Source: Bacillus_BU sp051233475 (GTDB lineage: Bacteria > Bacillota > Bacilli > Bacillales > Cytobacillaceae). Taken from it: 64,000 bases of DNA. Made by a program: the position numbers and the translations under genes. Positions 36,080-43,681 of the stretch are shown here, in pieces (within the stretch, counting starts at the first letter, position 1; each line of letters begins with the position of its first letter). Where the stretch lies: NCBI RefSeq assembly GCF_051233475.1, contig NZ_JBKFGH010000008.1:124001-188000 (forward strand), in the 5' to 3' direction. Under the pieces are notes generated by a model. The model was given only the letters and a program-made list of their open reading frames with translations. It did no database searches and was not told the origin of the DNA.

Positions 36080-36157
36080 AGGCTTTGTTAAATTTGTCTG
36101 TTGATTTCCGCTTCAGGTGCTCGCTTTCCGCTCCAATCAACATTACGTTTAACAAAG
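36080..36157 (-). repeat. Minimal palindromic MITE-like element (copy D, 78 bp)
   Basis: Ends AGGCTTTGTTAAA and TTTAACAAAG. Only the palindromic termini remain (TGTTGATTTCCGCTTCAGG joined to TTTCCGCTCCAATCAACA); the whole GC-rich core is missing. It sits inside the copy-2 exporter locus. Confidence 0.78.
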
Positions 36158-36170
36158 TTTTTCGAAAATA

Positions 36171-36208
36171 AAAAAGGCTACTTCCTTTTTCTTGGAAGAT
36201 AGCCTTTT
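36171..36208 (-). terminator. Terminator of the second DUF4405-like gene
   Basis: An imperfect stem AAAAAGGCTACTTCC / GGAAGATAGCCTTTT with a T-rich tail on the minus strand. Confidence 0.85.
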
Positions 36209-36212
36209 GTGA

Positions 36213-37166
36213 TTATATGACTGCTTTTGATTTTCTTCTTATTTTAATTTTGCCTAAATAATGTGTCAGGATCGCGAACACGGACATGATGCTAAAATAG
36301 GTAAGCAGCACTTCGAAAACATTGGAACTCCCTCCGTGTTCTCCTCCCATTTTTCCATTTGGTGTAGCAGGCATGTCTCCACTTGTATGTGTTTTTCCAG
36401 TTTGATCGGTGCTGATGTCTCCGCTTGCTGTCTGACTATCAGTTTGCTCAGATGTTGCGTTATCATTATCTTGGAAATCACCATTCGGCGGGGTCGGTCT
36501 TTCACCATCGAATCCTTCTGGCGGCTGCCCATTTTGACTAAAGTCTCCTCTTACAAAGTCTCCATCCCCCATCTGCCCTTGCTGTGTTGTGGACGAAAAC
36601 AGACTAGCAGACTGGGCTACCCTATTCCCAAAACCTGTTGCGTACATCTCATATACACCAAAAAGTAACAGTAAAACTGTAATCATCTTTGCCGTAAAAC
36701 CTAGTATTTTTGATGAAGACTTAATGTTAAAAACTTTTTTAAACATATTTATGACCCACTGCCAGTGTAGTCCTACATGAACGGCAACGATAATTAGGGT
36801 GAGATAAGAAACGGTCAAATGCAGCATTTTCATCCATTGTTCATTTCCGATAGTAAGATTAGGAAAAACAACCCTGGAGATCAATATCCCGGTTACAATA
36901 ATCGTTGTCATCGTGATGAGCAACAGCAAATTTAATAAATAATTTAGCTTAGTCTTCCATGGCAGCTTCCGGTCAAAGAGCTTCAAGGTTACATTTTTTA
37001 CCCAGTTAAGATTAAGTAGGACGTGCGCTAGAAAAGCACCAACTATGACCAAACCAGCAATCTCATGGAATGCCAGTCCACCGAGCACATTTTTATTGTA
37101 AAATAATGCAAAGGTTACACCGATTAAAATATCGAGTGTGAATTTTATATATGGAATTTTTTTCAT
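36213..37166 (-). CDS. DUF4405/cytochrome b561-like membrane protein with low-complexity loop (copy 2)
   Basis: 317 residues, the paralogue of 29592–30575, with the same His-containing helices (FHEIAGL, FLAHVLLN, MLHLTVSYL, AVHVGLHW). The external loop is diverged and enriched in T/D/Q/G (for example NGQPPEGFDGERPTPPNG). Two adjacent ATG codons follow AAGGAG; the second, at 37166, has the better spacing (7 nt). It is followed by a terminator, in contrast to copy 1. Confidence 0.76.
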   Translation of the reverse strand: MKKIPYIKFTLDILIGVTFALFYNKNVLGGLAFHEIAGLVIVGAFLAHVLLNLNWVKNVTLKLFDRKLPWKTKLNYLLNLLLLITMTTIIVTGILISRVVFPNLTIGNEQWMKMLHLTVSYLTLIIVAVHVGLHWQWVINMFKKVFNIKSSSKILGFTAKMITVLLLLFGVYEMYATGFGNRVAQSASLFSSTTQQGQMGDGDFVRGDFSQNGQPPEGFDGERPTPPNGDFQDNDNATSEQTDSQTASGDISTDQTGKTHTSGDMPATPNGKMGGEHGGSSNVFEVLLTYFSIMSVFAILTHYLGKIKIRRKSKAVI

Positions 37167-37303
37167 CAATCATCAATCTCCTTATAAATAGTTGTAGGTA
37201 GGGGATTGATTCATGTATAAGAATAGGATAACGAAAATCTATGAATAAACTATAACCAAATCGATAACAAAATAATAATATTTGACTCTTTCCTATTAGC
37301 CAT

Positions 37304-37470
37304 GGCTGTGTTAAAGAACATTGTTGATTGGAGCGGAAGGTGCGAGACTCCTGCGGGAGCAGCGGGATAGGTGAGACCCCACAGGAGCGATAGCGACGAG
37401 GAGGCTTACCGCCCGCCCCGCGCGGCGCTGAGCACCTGTAGCGGAAATCAACAGACAAATTTAACAAAAC
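37304..37470 (+). repeat. Palindromic MITE-like element (copy E)
   Basis: Ends GGCTGTGTTAAA and TTTAACAAAAC; core GATTGGAGCGGAAGG … GAGCACCTGTAGCGGAAATC. The region 37170–37548 otherwise holds only the terminator at 37485–37515. Confidence 0.82.
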
Positions 37471-37484
37471 TTGACCTCAAAAAA

Positions 37485-37515
37485 CCTCATTTCCTTGTTA
37501 GTGAAGGAAATGAGG
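37485..37515 (-). terminator. Terminator of the small membrane protein gene
   Basis: A 12-bp perfect stem CCTCATTTCCTT / AAGGAAATGAGG followed by a T6 run on the minus strand. Confidence 0.88.
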
Positions 37516-37548
37516 CTCTTTTGAATGAAATATATAATTTAGAAAAAA

Positions 37549-37740
37549 TTATTGCCAATGCGGTGATTTTCCTAGCTCTACCAGTGCCCAAATTACGTTA
37601 AACATGAAAATGCCAATGGCGATTGGAATGGCGATTAGGACCGTTCTGCCGATTTTTTGTTTGATTACAGCTAGATAATATCCGCTATAGAACAAAGTTA
37701 TACAAGCAAGAACAAGCATGGCCACCAAAACGATATACAT
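37549..37740 (-). CDS. Small two-helix membrane protein
   Basis: 63 residues, almost entirely two hydrophobic helices (MYIVLVAMLVLACITLFYSG and TVLIAIPIAIGIFMFNVIW) with a basic turn (KQKIGR). AGGGGAG lies about 11 nt before the ATG, and a strong terminator lies 34 bp after the stop, which supports it as a real gene. The function is unknown. Confidence 0.65.
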   Translation of the reverse strand: MYIVLVAMLVLACITLFYSGYYLAVIKQKIGRTVLIAIPIAIGIFMFNVIWALVELGKSPHWQ

Positions 37741-38039
37741 GAAAAAAACTCTCCCCTTAATAATAATTTTAAGCGCCTAATTCAATAAAGAATAAATAAT
37801 GTCCGGTGCTAATGCGTTTGAATTATACCCCTCATCCTATTATATAGCGATTCATTGCAAAATTTAAATAATTTTGTATTATTTTTTAAATTACACTACT
37901 CCCATTGTATTAACCTCTAAAGCGCAAGGTTATGGAATCTTGAATTATCGTTTTCAGAATTTATTGACTTTTATTTGATTGTGTTATACATTAGTAAACA
38001 CATAGGAATTATGATAATTCAGACTGAGGGGGAATGTGG
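37741..38039. other. Divergent intergenic region
   Basis: An AT-rich region between the small membrane protein gene and the SDR gene. I see no operator or RNA structure in it. Confidence 0.4.
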
Positions 38040-38732
38040 ATGAGCAGCTTAAAGGGTAAAGTTGTACTAATTTCTGGTGCGGGCAGTGGTTTAGGGAAGG
38101 AAACAGCACTTGCTTTTGCAAAAGCCGGAGCAAACCTTGTAATATGTGGACGAGTTTATGCAAAGCTGGAACAAGTTGAACAATTGATCACCAGTCAGTA
38201 CGATGTTAAAGTTTTACCTGTACGGGCTGATGTTTCATCGGAATCAGATGTTAAAATGCTGATCCAAGCTTCAGTTGCAAAGTTCCAAAAAATTGATGTG
38301 TTAATCAATAACGCTGCCGTTTTCCAACAGTATCATATCATTGATAGCCCACTGGACTCATGGGAATATCAAATTCATAATAATGCAACGAGTGTGTTTT
38401 TAATGATGCGCGAGGTTTTACCGGTTATGCGCAAACAGAAAGCAGGTCATATCATTAACATCACCTCCGGATTAGTCAGAGAGGGTGCAGGCAGCTTTGG
38501 CGCCTATGCCGCCAGTAAAGCAGCCATAGAAGCATTATCATTCTCGGTTGAAGACGAGGAACACAAAAACGGTATTCAAATCCATGTATTTAATCCTGGA
38601 GTGATGAAGACAAACTTGGCTACTGTTGGTGATGACCCAGCCAATGTGGCTCCACACTTAGTAACACTGGCACAAACAGATTCCAGCGGCGATAAAAAAG
38701 TCGCTGTCGTACCTGTGACCACTCAGAAATAA
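38040..38732 (+). CDS. Short-chain dehydrogenase/reductase
   Basis: 230 residues of classical SDR. The cofactor motif is SGAGSGLG (about 12–19), the structural NNAA is near 88, and the catalytic Ser is in ITSG with the YxxxK pair in YAASK (about 156–160). NAD(P)-dependent; substrate unknown. The ATG at 38040 has GAGGGGG 7 nt upstream, and the in-frame ATG at 38034 is too close to that site. It is monocistronic. Confidence 0.88.
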   Translation: MSSLKGKVVLISGAGSGLGKETALAFAKAGANLVICGRVYAKLEQVEQLITSQYDVKVLPVRADVSSESDVKMLIQASVAKFQKIDVLINNAAVFQQYHIIDSPLDSWEYQIHNNATSVFLMMREVLPVMRKQKAGHIINITSGLVREGAGSFGAYAASKAAIEALSFSVEDEEHKNGIQIHVFNPGVMKTNLATVGDDPANVAPHLVTLAQTDSSGDKKVAVVPVTTQK

Positions 38733-38738
38733 AAAGAA

Positions 38739-38765
38739 GGCAAAACCAAATTAGCTGGTTTTGCC
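38739..38765. terminator. Bidirectional terminator
   Basis: Stem GGCAAAACCA / TGGTTTTGCC flanked by A-rich and T-rich sequence, between convergent genes. Confidence 0.88.
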
Positions 38766-38792
38766 TCTTTTTATTCGTCTGGTCAGCACTGC

Positions 38793-40736
38793 TTATTTTT
38801 TCTTAATCCAAAATTTAATTACTTTTTCACTTTGGTCCATTTTTAAAATACTATGACCACTTTTTCTTGCCCATGCCGGAATATCGTTCAAAGAACCTCT
38901 GTCTGTAACCTGAAGTTCAATGACTTTACCGCTTTCTAATGAGTCTATCCCTTTTTTCAGTTTAACGACAGGCATAGGACATGCTAAACCAGCAACATCC
39001 AATGTAACATCTGCTTGAATGTTATCATTACATTTAACAACCGTTTCACCTAGGTCATTGGTGGTTGTCTCGCAATCTTTGTCAATATTGGTTCCAAAAA
39101 CGGAGGAGTAGGTTTTCCAGCCACCGTCCACATTTTTCACTTTGTATCCATTATTTTTTAGAATACGGCTTGCTAAATAGCCTCGTAAACCAACCTGACA
39201 GCTAACATAGATCGTTTGATCCTTTGAAAGCTCTGCTAATCTGTTTCGTAATTCATTTAACGGGATATTGATTGAACCTTCAATGAATCCAAATTCACGC
39301 TCCATTGGTTCACGAACATCGACTAAGACGCCGCCTGCTGCAACAATTCCATCAATTTCATGCCATTGAACATGCTCTAGCTCACCTTCGATAATGTTAG
39401 TGGCTACATAGCCAGCCATGTTGACAGGATCTTTTGCAGATGAAAATGGTGGAGCATAGGACAGCTCTAAATTCGTTAAGTCTTCAACCGTTAATCCACC
39501 TTTAATCGCTGTGGCAATCACATCAATTCGCTTATCTACACCGTCAGAACCAACGGCTTGCGCGCCGAAAATTTTACCTGTTTCTTTATCAAAAATTAAT
39601 TTGAGAGCAATAGGTGCCGCTCCTGGATAGTAACCAGCATGTGAGCTTGGGTGAATATGAACCACTTCATATGGTACGCCTAAACGTTTTAACGTTTTCT
39701 CATTATTACCTGTAGCCGCCACAGCTAAGTCAAACACTTTCGCAATCGACGTCCCAAGCGTCCCTTGATATTTTTCATGTTTACCCATCATGTTATTGGC
39801 AGCAATTCGACCTTGACGGTTAGCAGGACCAGCAAGCGGGATCATCGCCTTTGTACCACTAATATAATCAACAACTTCAACAGCGTCACCAACAGCATAA
39901 ATATCCTTATTAGAGGTTTGGAGGTATTCATTAATTAAAATCCCCCCGCGTTCTCCTAGGTCAAGACCCGCTGTTTTCGCCAATTCATTTTCAGGTCTTA
40001 CACCGATGGAAAGAATCGTCATTTCCGTATGAATGATCGTCCCATCAGATAAGATTACTTGTTTTCCTTGGTCAGCAAATGACTGAACCCCATTTTCTAA
40101 AACTAAACGCACGCCCTTTTCTTTCAAATGTGCGTGTAAAATACTAGCCATTTCAAAATCAATTGGAGCCATAATTTGGTTGGACATTTCGATTAATGTT
40201 ACTTCAATTCCTCGATCTACAAGGTTTTCAGCCATTTCAATCCCGATAAACCCTCCACCAATCACAACTGCCTTTTTCGGATTTTGCTGATCAACATAAT
40301 TTTTGATTTTGTCAGTGTCGGGAATGTTTCTTAACGTAAACAATGTTTCGTTCTCATTTAAGCCAGGGATCGGCGGAACAATCGGTCTAGCACCTGGAGA
40401 TAATAGCAGTTTGTCATACGTTTCTACGTAAACTTCCTCAGTTTGCAAATTTTTTATCGTTACGTTTTTGTGTTCAGGGTCTATGCTCAATACTTCACTT
40501 AAGTTGCGAATATCAATTTTAAAACGATCTGACATTCCTTTGACGGTTTGCACCAACAATTTGCTGCGATCTTTAATCGTTTCACCAATGTAATAAGGAA
40601 GCCCGCAATTGGCAAATGAAATATGCTCACCACGTTCTACAAGAATAATTTCTACATCTTCACTAATTCTTCTTAGCTTTGCTGCGGCAGTAGCTCCACC
40701 TGCAACTCCACCGACGATCACGACTTTTTTAGTCAT
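38793..40736 (-). CDS. CoA-disulfide reductase fused to rhodanese and TusA domains
   Basis: 647 residues with three modules. The FAD/NAD(P) disulfide reductase spans about 1–450 (GGVAGGATAA; active Cys in FANCGLPYYIG). A rhodanese domain spans about 460–555 (catalytic CQVGLRG). A C-terminal TusA/SirA domain spans about 575–647 (LACPMPVVKLKKG). Family knowledge points to reduction of CoA disulfide or persulfide and sulfane-sulfur relay between rhodanese and TusA cysteines. AGGAGGA precedes the ATG. A TTGACA–TATTAT promoter and two CsoR/CstR-like boxes lie upstream. Confidence 0.93.
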   Translation of the reverse strand: MTKKVVIVGGVAGGATAAAKLRRISEDVEIILVERGEHISFANCGLPYYIGETIKDRSKLLVQTVKGMSDRFKIDIRNLSEVLSIDPEHKNVTIKNLQTEEVYVETYDKLLLSPGARPIVPPIPGLNENETLFTLRNIPDTDKIKNYVDQQNPKKAVVIGGGFIGIEMAENLVDRGIEVTLIEMSNQIMAPIDFEMASILHAHLKEKGVRLVLENGVQSFADQGKQVILSDGTIIHTEMTILSIGVRPENELAKTAGLDLGERGGILINEYLQTSNKDIYAVGDAVEVVDYISGTKAMIPLAGPANRQGRIAANNMMGKHEKYQGTLGTSIAKVFDLAVAATGNNEKTLKRLGVPYEVVHIHPSSHAGYYPGAAPIALKLIFDKETGKIFGAQAVGSDGVDKRIDVIATAIKGGLTVEDLTNLELSYAPPFSSAKDPVNMAGYVATNIIEGELEHVQWHEIDGIVAAGGVLVDVREPMEREFGFIEGSINIPLNELRNRLAELSKDQTIYVSCQVGLRGYLASRILKNNGYKVKNVDGGWKTYSSVFGTNIDKDCETTTNDLGETVVKCNDNIQADVTLDVAGLACPMPVVKLKKGIDSLESGKVIELQVTDRGSLNDIPAWARKSGHSILKMDQSEKVIKFWIKKK

Positions 40737-40821
40737 AGTTGTTTCCTCCTTGTTGATGCTGATTAGAATTTATTTAAAAAGTTTGATTCCCTTAGAGTAT
40801 GATGTTAAAGGATTTATCCAT

Positions 40822-40837
40822 ATACTCAATAGGGTAT
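40822..40837. promoter_or_regulatory. CsoR/CstR-type operator candidate
   Basis: ATACT-CAATAG-GGTAT matches ATACC-N6-GGTAT with one mismatch. It lies in the leader of the CoA-disulfide reductase fusion gene. Confidence 0.5.
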
Positions 40838-40916
40838 TTAAAAATCCAAAAAAATGTTAAAATGCCAGCACAACTATCGTCATTTCTTAAAAATATTGCA
40901 AAGCAGGTTTGGTTAC

Positions 40917-40932
40917 ATACCCCATTAGGTAT
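40917..40932. promoter_or_regulatory. CsoR/CstR-type operator candidate
   Basis: ATACC-CCATTA-GGTAT, a perfect 5+5 inverted repeat, begins 6 nt after the -10 element and so overlaps the expected transcription start. Confidence 0.65.
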
Positions 40933-40938
40933 ATTGAT

Positions 40939-40967
40939 ATAATAATAAAATTTATGATTGGTGTCAA
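40939..40967 (-). promoter_or_regulatory. SigA promoter of the CoA-disulfide reductase fusion gene
   Basis: TTGACA, 17-bp spacer, TATTAT on the minus strand. Transcription would start about at the operator 40917–40932, giving a leader of about 190 nt. Confidence 0.75.
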
Positions 40968-41006
40968 CTGATTTTTTAATACTTAAGAAATGACGATGCT
41001 ATTATC

Positions 41007-41906
41007 TTATTCAATACTAGCTACTATTTCTTCTAACATTTCTTGATCGATTGGCCCAACAATTTTTTTACGGATAATCCCATTTGAATCAATGATATAA
41101 CTAGTCGGGATAGTAATAGCTTGATACATATCTGCTATGTCTCCATTTTCATCGAGGAGGATTGGGAAGGTCAGCTCATAATCCTTAATAAATTGAGAAA
41201 TTTCGTTTTTGCCTTTTTCAGAAGTGGTCAAATTGACGGCTAGGATTTCTACCCGATTATTTTCTTGGTCTTGATAAAATCGTTCAACATGCGGCATTTC
41301 CGCTTTACAAGGCGGACACCAAGTAGCCCAGAAATTTAAAACAACCTTCTTGCCTTTTGAATCCGAAAGTTTTATTGCTTCCCCTTCTAATGTATCCAAT
41401 TGGAAGTCTGGAGCCTTCTCTCCTTCTTGAATCCCGGTGTGCAGGTTGGTGGAGCGTTCTTGTTTTGAGCTCGATGTAAGAGCAGAGTCAGTTTGGAGAA
41501 AAAGTCCCGACACCACGTAATACATCCCCATAACAACTATGCTAAAAATTAACACGGTTTTTAACGCCATTATTTTAGGGACATCTATTTTCTTTATTTT
41601 ATATATAAAATAAATGCCTGTTAGTAAAATGGCTACAATGAAACCTTTACTCCCACCCGTAAAATAAAGTAATGATAGCGGGCTTTTCCATACTAATTTA
41701 GGATCGAGAAGGATCAGACTGCCTTTCCAAAATATAAATCCCCAAAACAGGCTGTTCGTGACTAATTCGAAGATTTTTTTATTTATATGTTTTGGTTGTG
41801 AACGCTGCAACCAAATTTTTAAAACCAATAATCCTGTCAGAATCGCAACTCCTAAAACAAGCCATTTCAGCGAAATAGCAATAGAACCTAGTTGAAAGAT
41901 CTTCAT
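41007..41906 (-). CDS. Membrane-anchored TlpA/ResA-like thiol-disulfide oxidoreductase
   Basis: 299 residues. There are about four N-terminal helices (LKWLVLGVAILTGLLVLKIW, a middle pair, and VLIFSIVVMGMYYVVSG), then an extracytoplasmic thioredoxin-like domain from about residue 155. The redox motif is NFWATWCPPCK and the cis-Pro region is TIPTSYII. It would reduce or transfer disulfides outside the membrane. The ATG at 41906 has AAAAGG 9 nt upstream. It is codirectional with the fusion gene and the glutaredoxin. Confidence 0.88.
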   Translation of the reverse strand: MKIFQLGSIAISLKWLVLGVAILTGLLVLKIWLQRSQPKHINKKIFELVTNSLFWGFIFWKGSLILLDPKLVWKSPLSLLYFTGGSKGFIVAILLTGIYFIYKIKKIDVPKIMALKTVLIFSIVVMGMYYVVSGLFLQTDSALTSSSKQERSTNLHTGIQEGEKAPDFQLDTLEGEAIKLSDSKGKKVVLNFWATWCPPCKAEMPHVERFYQDQENNRVEILAVNLTTSEKGKNEISQFIKDYELTFPILLDENGDIADMYQAITIPTSYIIDSNGIIRKKIVGPIDQEMLEEIVASIE

Positions 41907-42114
41907 ATCCAGCATCCTTTTTATAAAAATAAGAGACTATCGCTAGTCCCTTAAAAAAATTTTGATATCAACATAATGACTCCTACCAGGAGCCAAACCC
42001 AAACCCCAGGTCATATTGGCGGTATGACTCTCTTTTTTTGGGGTTCATTTTTGCTAATGCCTCAAGTATTATTTTGGCAATTATTCATATGCATCACCAT
42101 TTTCGTTTATGTTT

Positions 42115-42348
42115 TTAATTCTTTAATGCCTGCATAATATTTTGTGGATCATATCCTAAAATCCATTTTCCATTGATCTCTGTTTGGGGTACACCCATTT
42201 GACCTGTTTTATTTACCACATACTCCATCATGCCTGGTGATGTTTCAACATTCACCTCTTTAAAAGGAATGTTTTGATCTGCTAAAAAGTTCTTTAACAT
42301 TACACAATATGGACAACGATTGGTCGTATAAACAGTAACTGAATTCAT
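42115..42348 (-). CDS. Glutaredoxin-family protein
   Basis: 77 residues with the redox motif CPYC near the N-terminus (TTNRCPYCVMLKN) and a conserved GVPQTEI cis-Pro segment. It is a small cytoplasmic thiol-disulfide or persulfide-exchange protein. The ATG at 42348 has AAAGGAG 8 nt upstream. A palindromic CstR-type operator overlaps its predicted promoter (42445–42460), placing it in the same predicted regulon as the CoA-disulfide reductase fusion. Confidence 0.88.
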   Translation of the reverse strand: MNSVTVYTTNRCPYCVMLKNFLADQNIPFKEVNVETSPGMMEYVVNKTGQMGVPQTEINGKWILGYDPQNIMQALKN

Positions 42349-42441
42349 ATTTATTTCTCCTTTATACATATTTTCTAATCGTCTTTCTATGCGCTATTTA
42401 GCCGTTAGGAAGCGATTAGTAGTATTTTGATTTAAGGATAT

Positions 42442-42471
42442 ATTATACCCTGGTGGGTATGAAGTCAATTG
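42442..42471 (-). promoter_or_regulatory. Promoter of the glutaredoxin gene overlapping a CstR-type operator
   Basis: On the minus strand a TATAAT -10 (42442–42447) is preceded by TTGACT. The palindrome ATACCC-TGGT-GGGTAT (42445–42460) fills the spacer and part of the -10, a position expected to repress. Confidence 0.7.
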
Positions 42472-42551
42472 AAATGTTTTATTTTTAAGAAAGCTACCCT
42501 TTAAAGAAGATATTACTATATACCTATTCAATCAATGAGTAACAAGATTAG

Positions 42552-42563
42552 GAACGTTTGTTC
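42552..42563 (+). promoter_or_regulatory. LexA (SOS) box candidate
   Basis: GAAC-GTTT-GTTC is a perfect GAAC-N4-GTTC box. It overlaps a -35-like TTGTTC followed after 17 bp by TTATAA. The first gene downstream is the homing-endonuclease-like frame at 42684. Confidence 0.55.
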
Positions 42564-42683
42564 TGTTTCGTGATAAACTATTATAAAGGAACGTATTTTA
42601 TTATTTGTTTTTATAACAATATCTAAGGAATAAAAACACACTATGCATAGATGTTTAACACCTTTATTAAGGGGGAATTTAGA

Positions 42684-43090
42684 GTGGAAAAATGGGAGGC
42701 AGCCTATGTAGCTGGAATTATTGATGGAGAAGGAAGTATAACCTTAACAAGAATGCACGGACAAGAATTTCGCAGACCTTGTATTTCTATTGCATCAACA
42801 GATCTGGAACTCCTCCTTTATATTCAGTCCTTAACAGGTGGAGTAATTAATAATAAAAAAAATTATAATCCCGAAAAACACAAGAATTCATTTACCCTTT
42901 ATATCAAAAAAAAGAAAGACGTGATTGATACACTACAACATATTTCTCCATTTCTTAGAGTTAATAAAAAAGAAAGCGTGCAAACTGGATAATAGATAAA
43001 TACGATACAGTGACGATAAGAAATGGCAAATATAACATTGACCAACTACAAATGAAAATTGACTTTGAAGAGAACTTTTTTAAAATATAA
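42684..43090 (+). pseudogene. LAGLIDADG homing-endonuclease-like gene, frameshifted
   Basis: Starts GTG at 42684 with AAGGGGG 8 nt upstream. The first frame encodes the LAGLIDADG helix (AAYVAGIIDGEGSITL) and stops at 42992. A second frame, offset by -1, carries a matching C-terminus (KRANWIIDKYDTVTIRNGKY … EDFEENFFKI-like) and stops at 43090. The switch falls near an A6 run at 42966–42971. Joined, they give about 135 residues, the size of a single-motif enzyme that acts as a dimer. It may be a decayed gene, a slippage site or a sequencing error. It is convergent with ssrA. Confidence 0.75.
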
Positions 43091-43092
43091 AA

Positions 43093-43117
43093 AAGACTAG
43101 CTACAATAGCTAGTCTT
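43093..43117 (-). terminator. Terminator of ssrA
   Basis: An 11-bp perfect stem AAGACTAGCTA / TAGCTAGTCTT with a 3-nt loop and a T-run on the minus strand, 17 nt beyond the tmRNA CCA end. Confidence 0.92.
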
Positions 43118-43150
43118 GTTATCCACCTATGTATGGTGGAGACGGTGGGA

Positions 43151-43427
43151 CGTGCTGTTCCATGCTTTCGACATGGCACTGACTATATCTTGAACCTGAG
43201 TTTTCTTCAGGTCCCCTGGCGTCTTATGCGAAATATAAATTTTCCCCTTCAGGGCAGGATTTCGCATCCTAGTACTACCACTGTTGGCAGCCTATAAGTC
43301 GATACACGGCTGTTGAATTACTTCACATACCGCTCGGCATTGCCTTATCGCTTAGTTAGCGACTTAGGTTTCACCGATAAAGCCAGGTTTTCACTTGCGT
43401 GTTACCACACAAGGCGACTAATTACTA
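43151..43427 (-). mobile_element. Group I intron in the tmRNA T-loop
   Basis: 277 nt without an open frame. The upstream exon ends in U and the intron ends in G, as group I splicing requires. Conserved elements include the S-type P7 strand AAGATATAGTC (43181–43191), which can pair with CGACTTATA upstream (about 43295–43303). An 8-bp stem capped by a GUAA tetraloop lies near the 5' end (CTTGTGTG-GTAA-CACGCAAG), and hairpins CCTGA…TCAGG and CCATG…CATGG lie on either side of the S strand. Ligation restores the canonical TTCGATT T-loop. Confidence 0.9.
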
Positions 43428-43645
43428 ATCGAACCCACGTCCAGAAATATCGGCACTTAAGCTTCTACGAGTGTAGTCGGCATATTGGCGCTTCGCTGCA
43501 TCTTTTGCCTACCGACAGGCGGCCGAGCAGCTAGTCTGGTTGTTCTCTTCCTTCATCCTCAGACGGTGGAATCCGGCGTAGCCTACTAAGAGTGAGTCCG
43601 CTACCCTACCACATAGGCGATGGAGGGGCGAACAGCTATGCAGTA

Positions 43646-43681
43646 TTAAGCTGCGAAAGCTAAGTTATTGTTTGTTTTGCC
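43646..43681 (-). other. tmRNA proteolysis-tag reading frame
   Basis: Encodes GKTNNNLAFAA followed by TAA; with the alanine charged on tmRNA the tag is AGKTNNNLAFAA. The flanking CCAATAACT-GGC context matches the Bacillus resume site. The hydrophobic LAFAA end suits recognition by ClpXP-type proteases. Confidence 0.92.

Noticed and set aside
37093..37467. Open frame across the palindromic element E
   Set aside because: It depends on GC-rich repeat sequence, has no ribosome binding site, and similar frames arise in other copies only because they share the repeat.
43313..43534. Protein-coding frame across the ssrA region
   Set aside because: It overlaps tmRNA exon and intron, which explain the sequence better.
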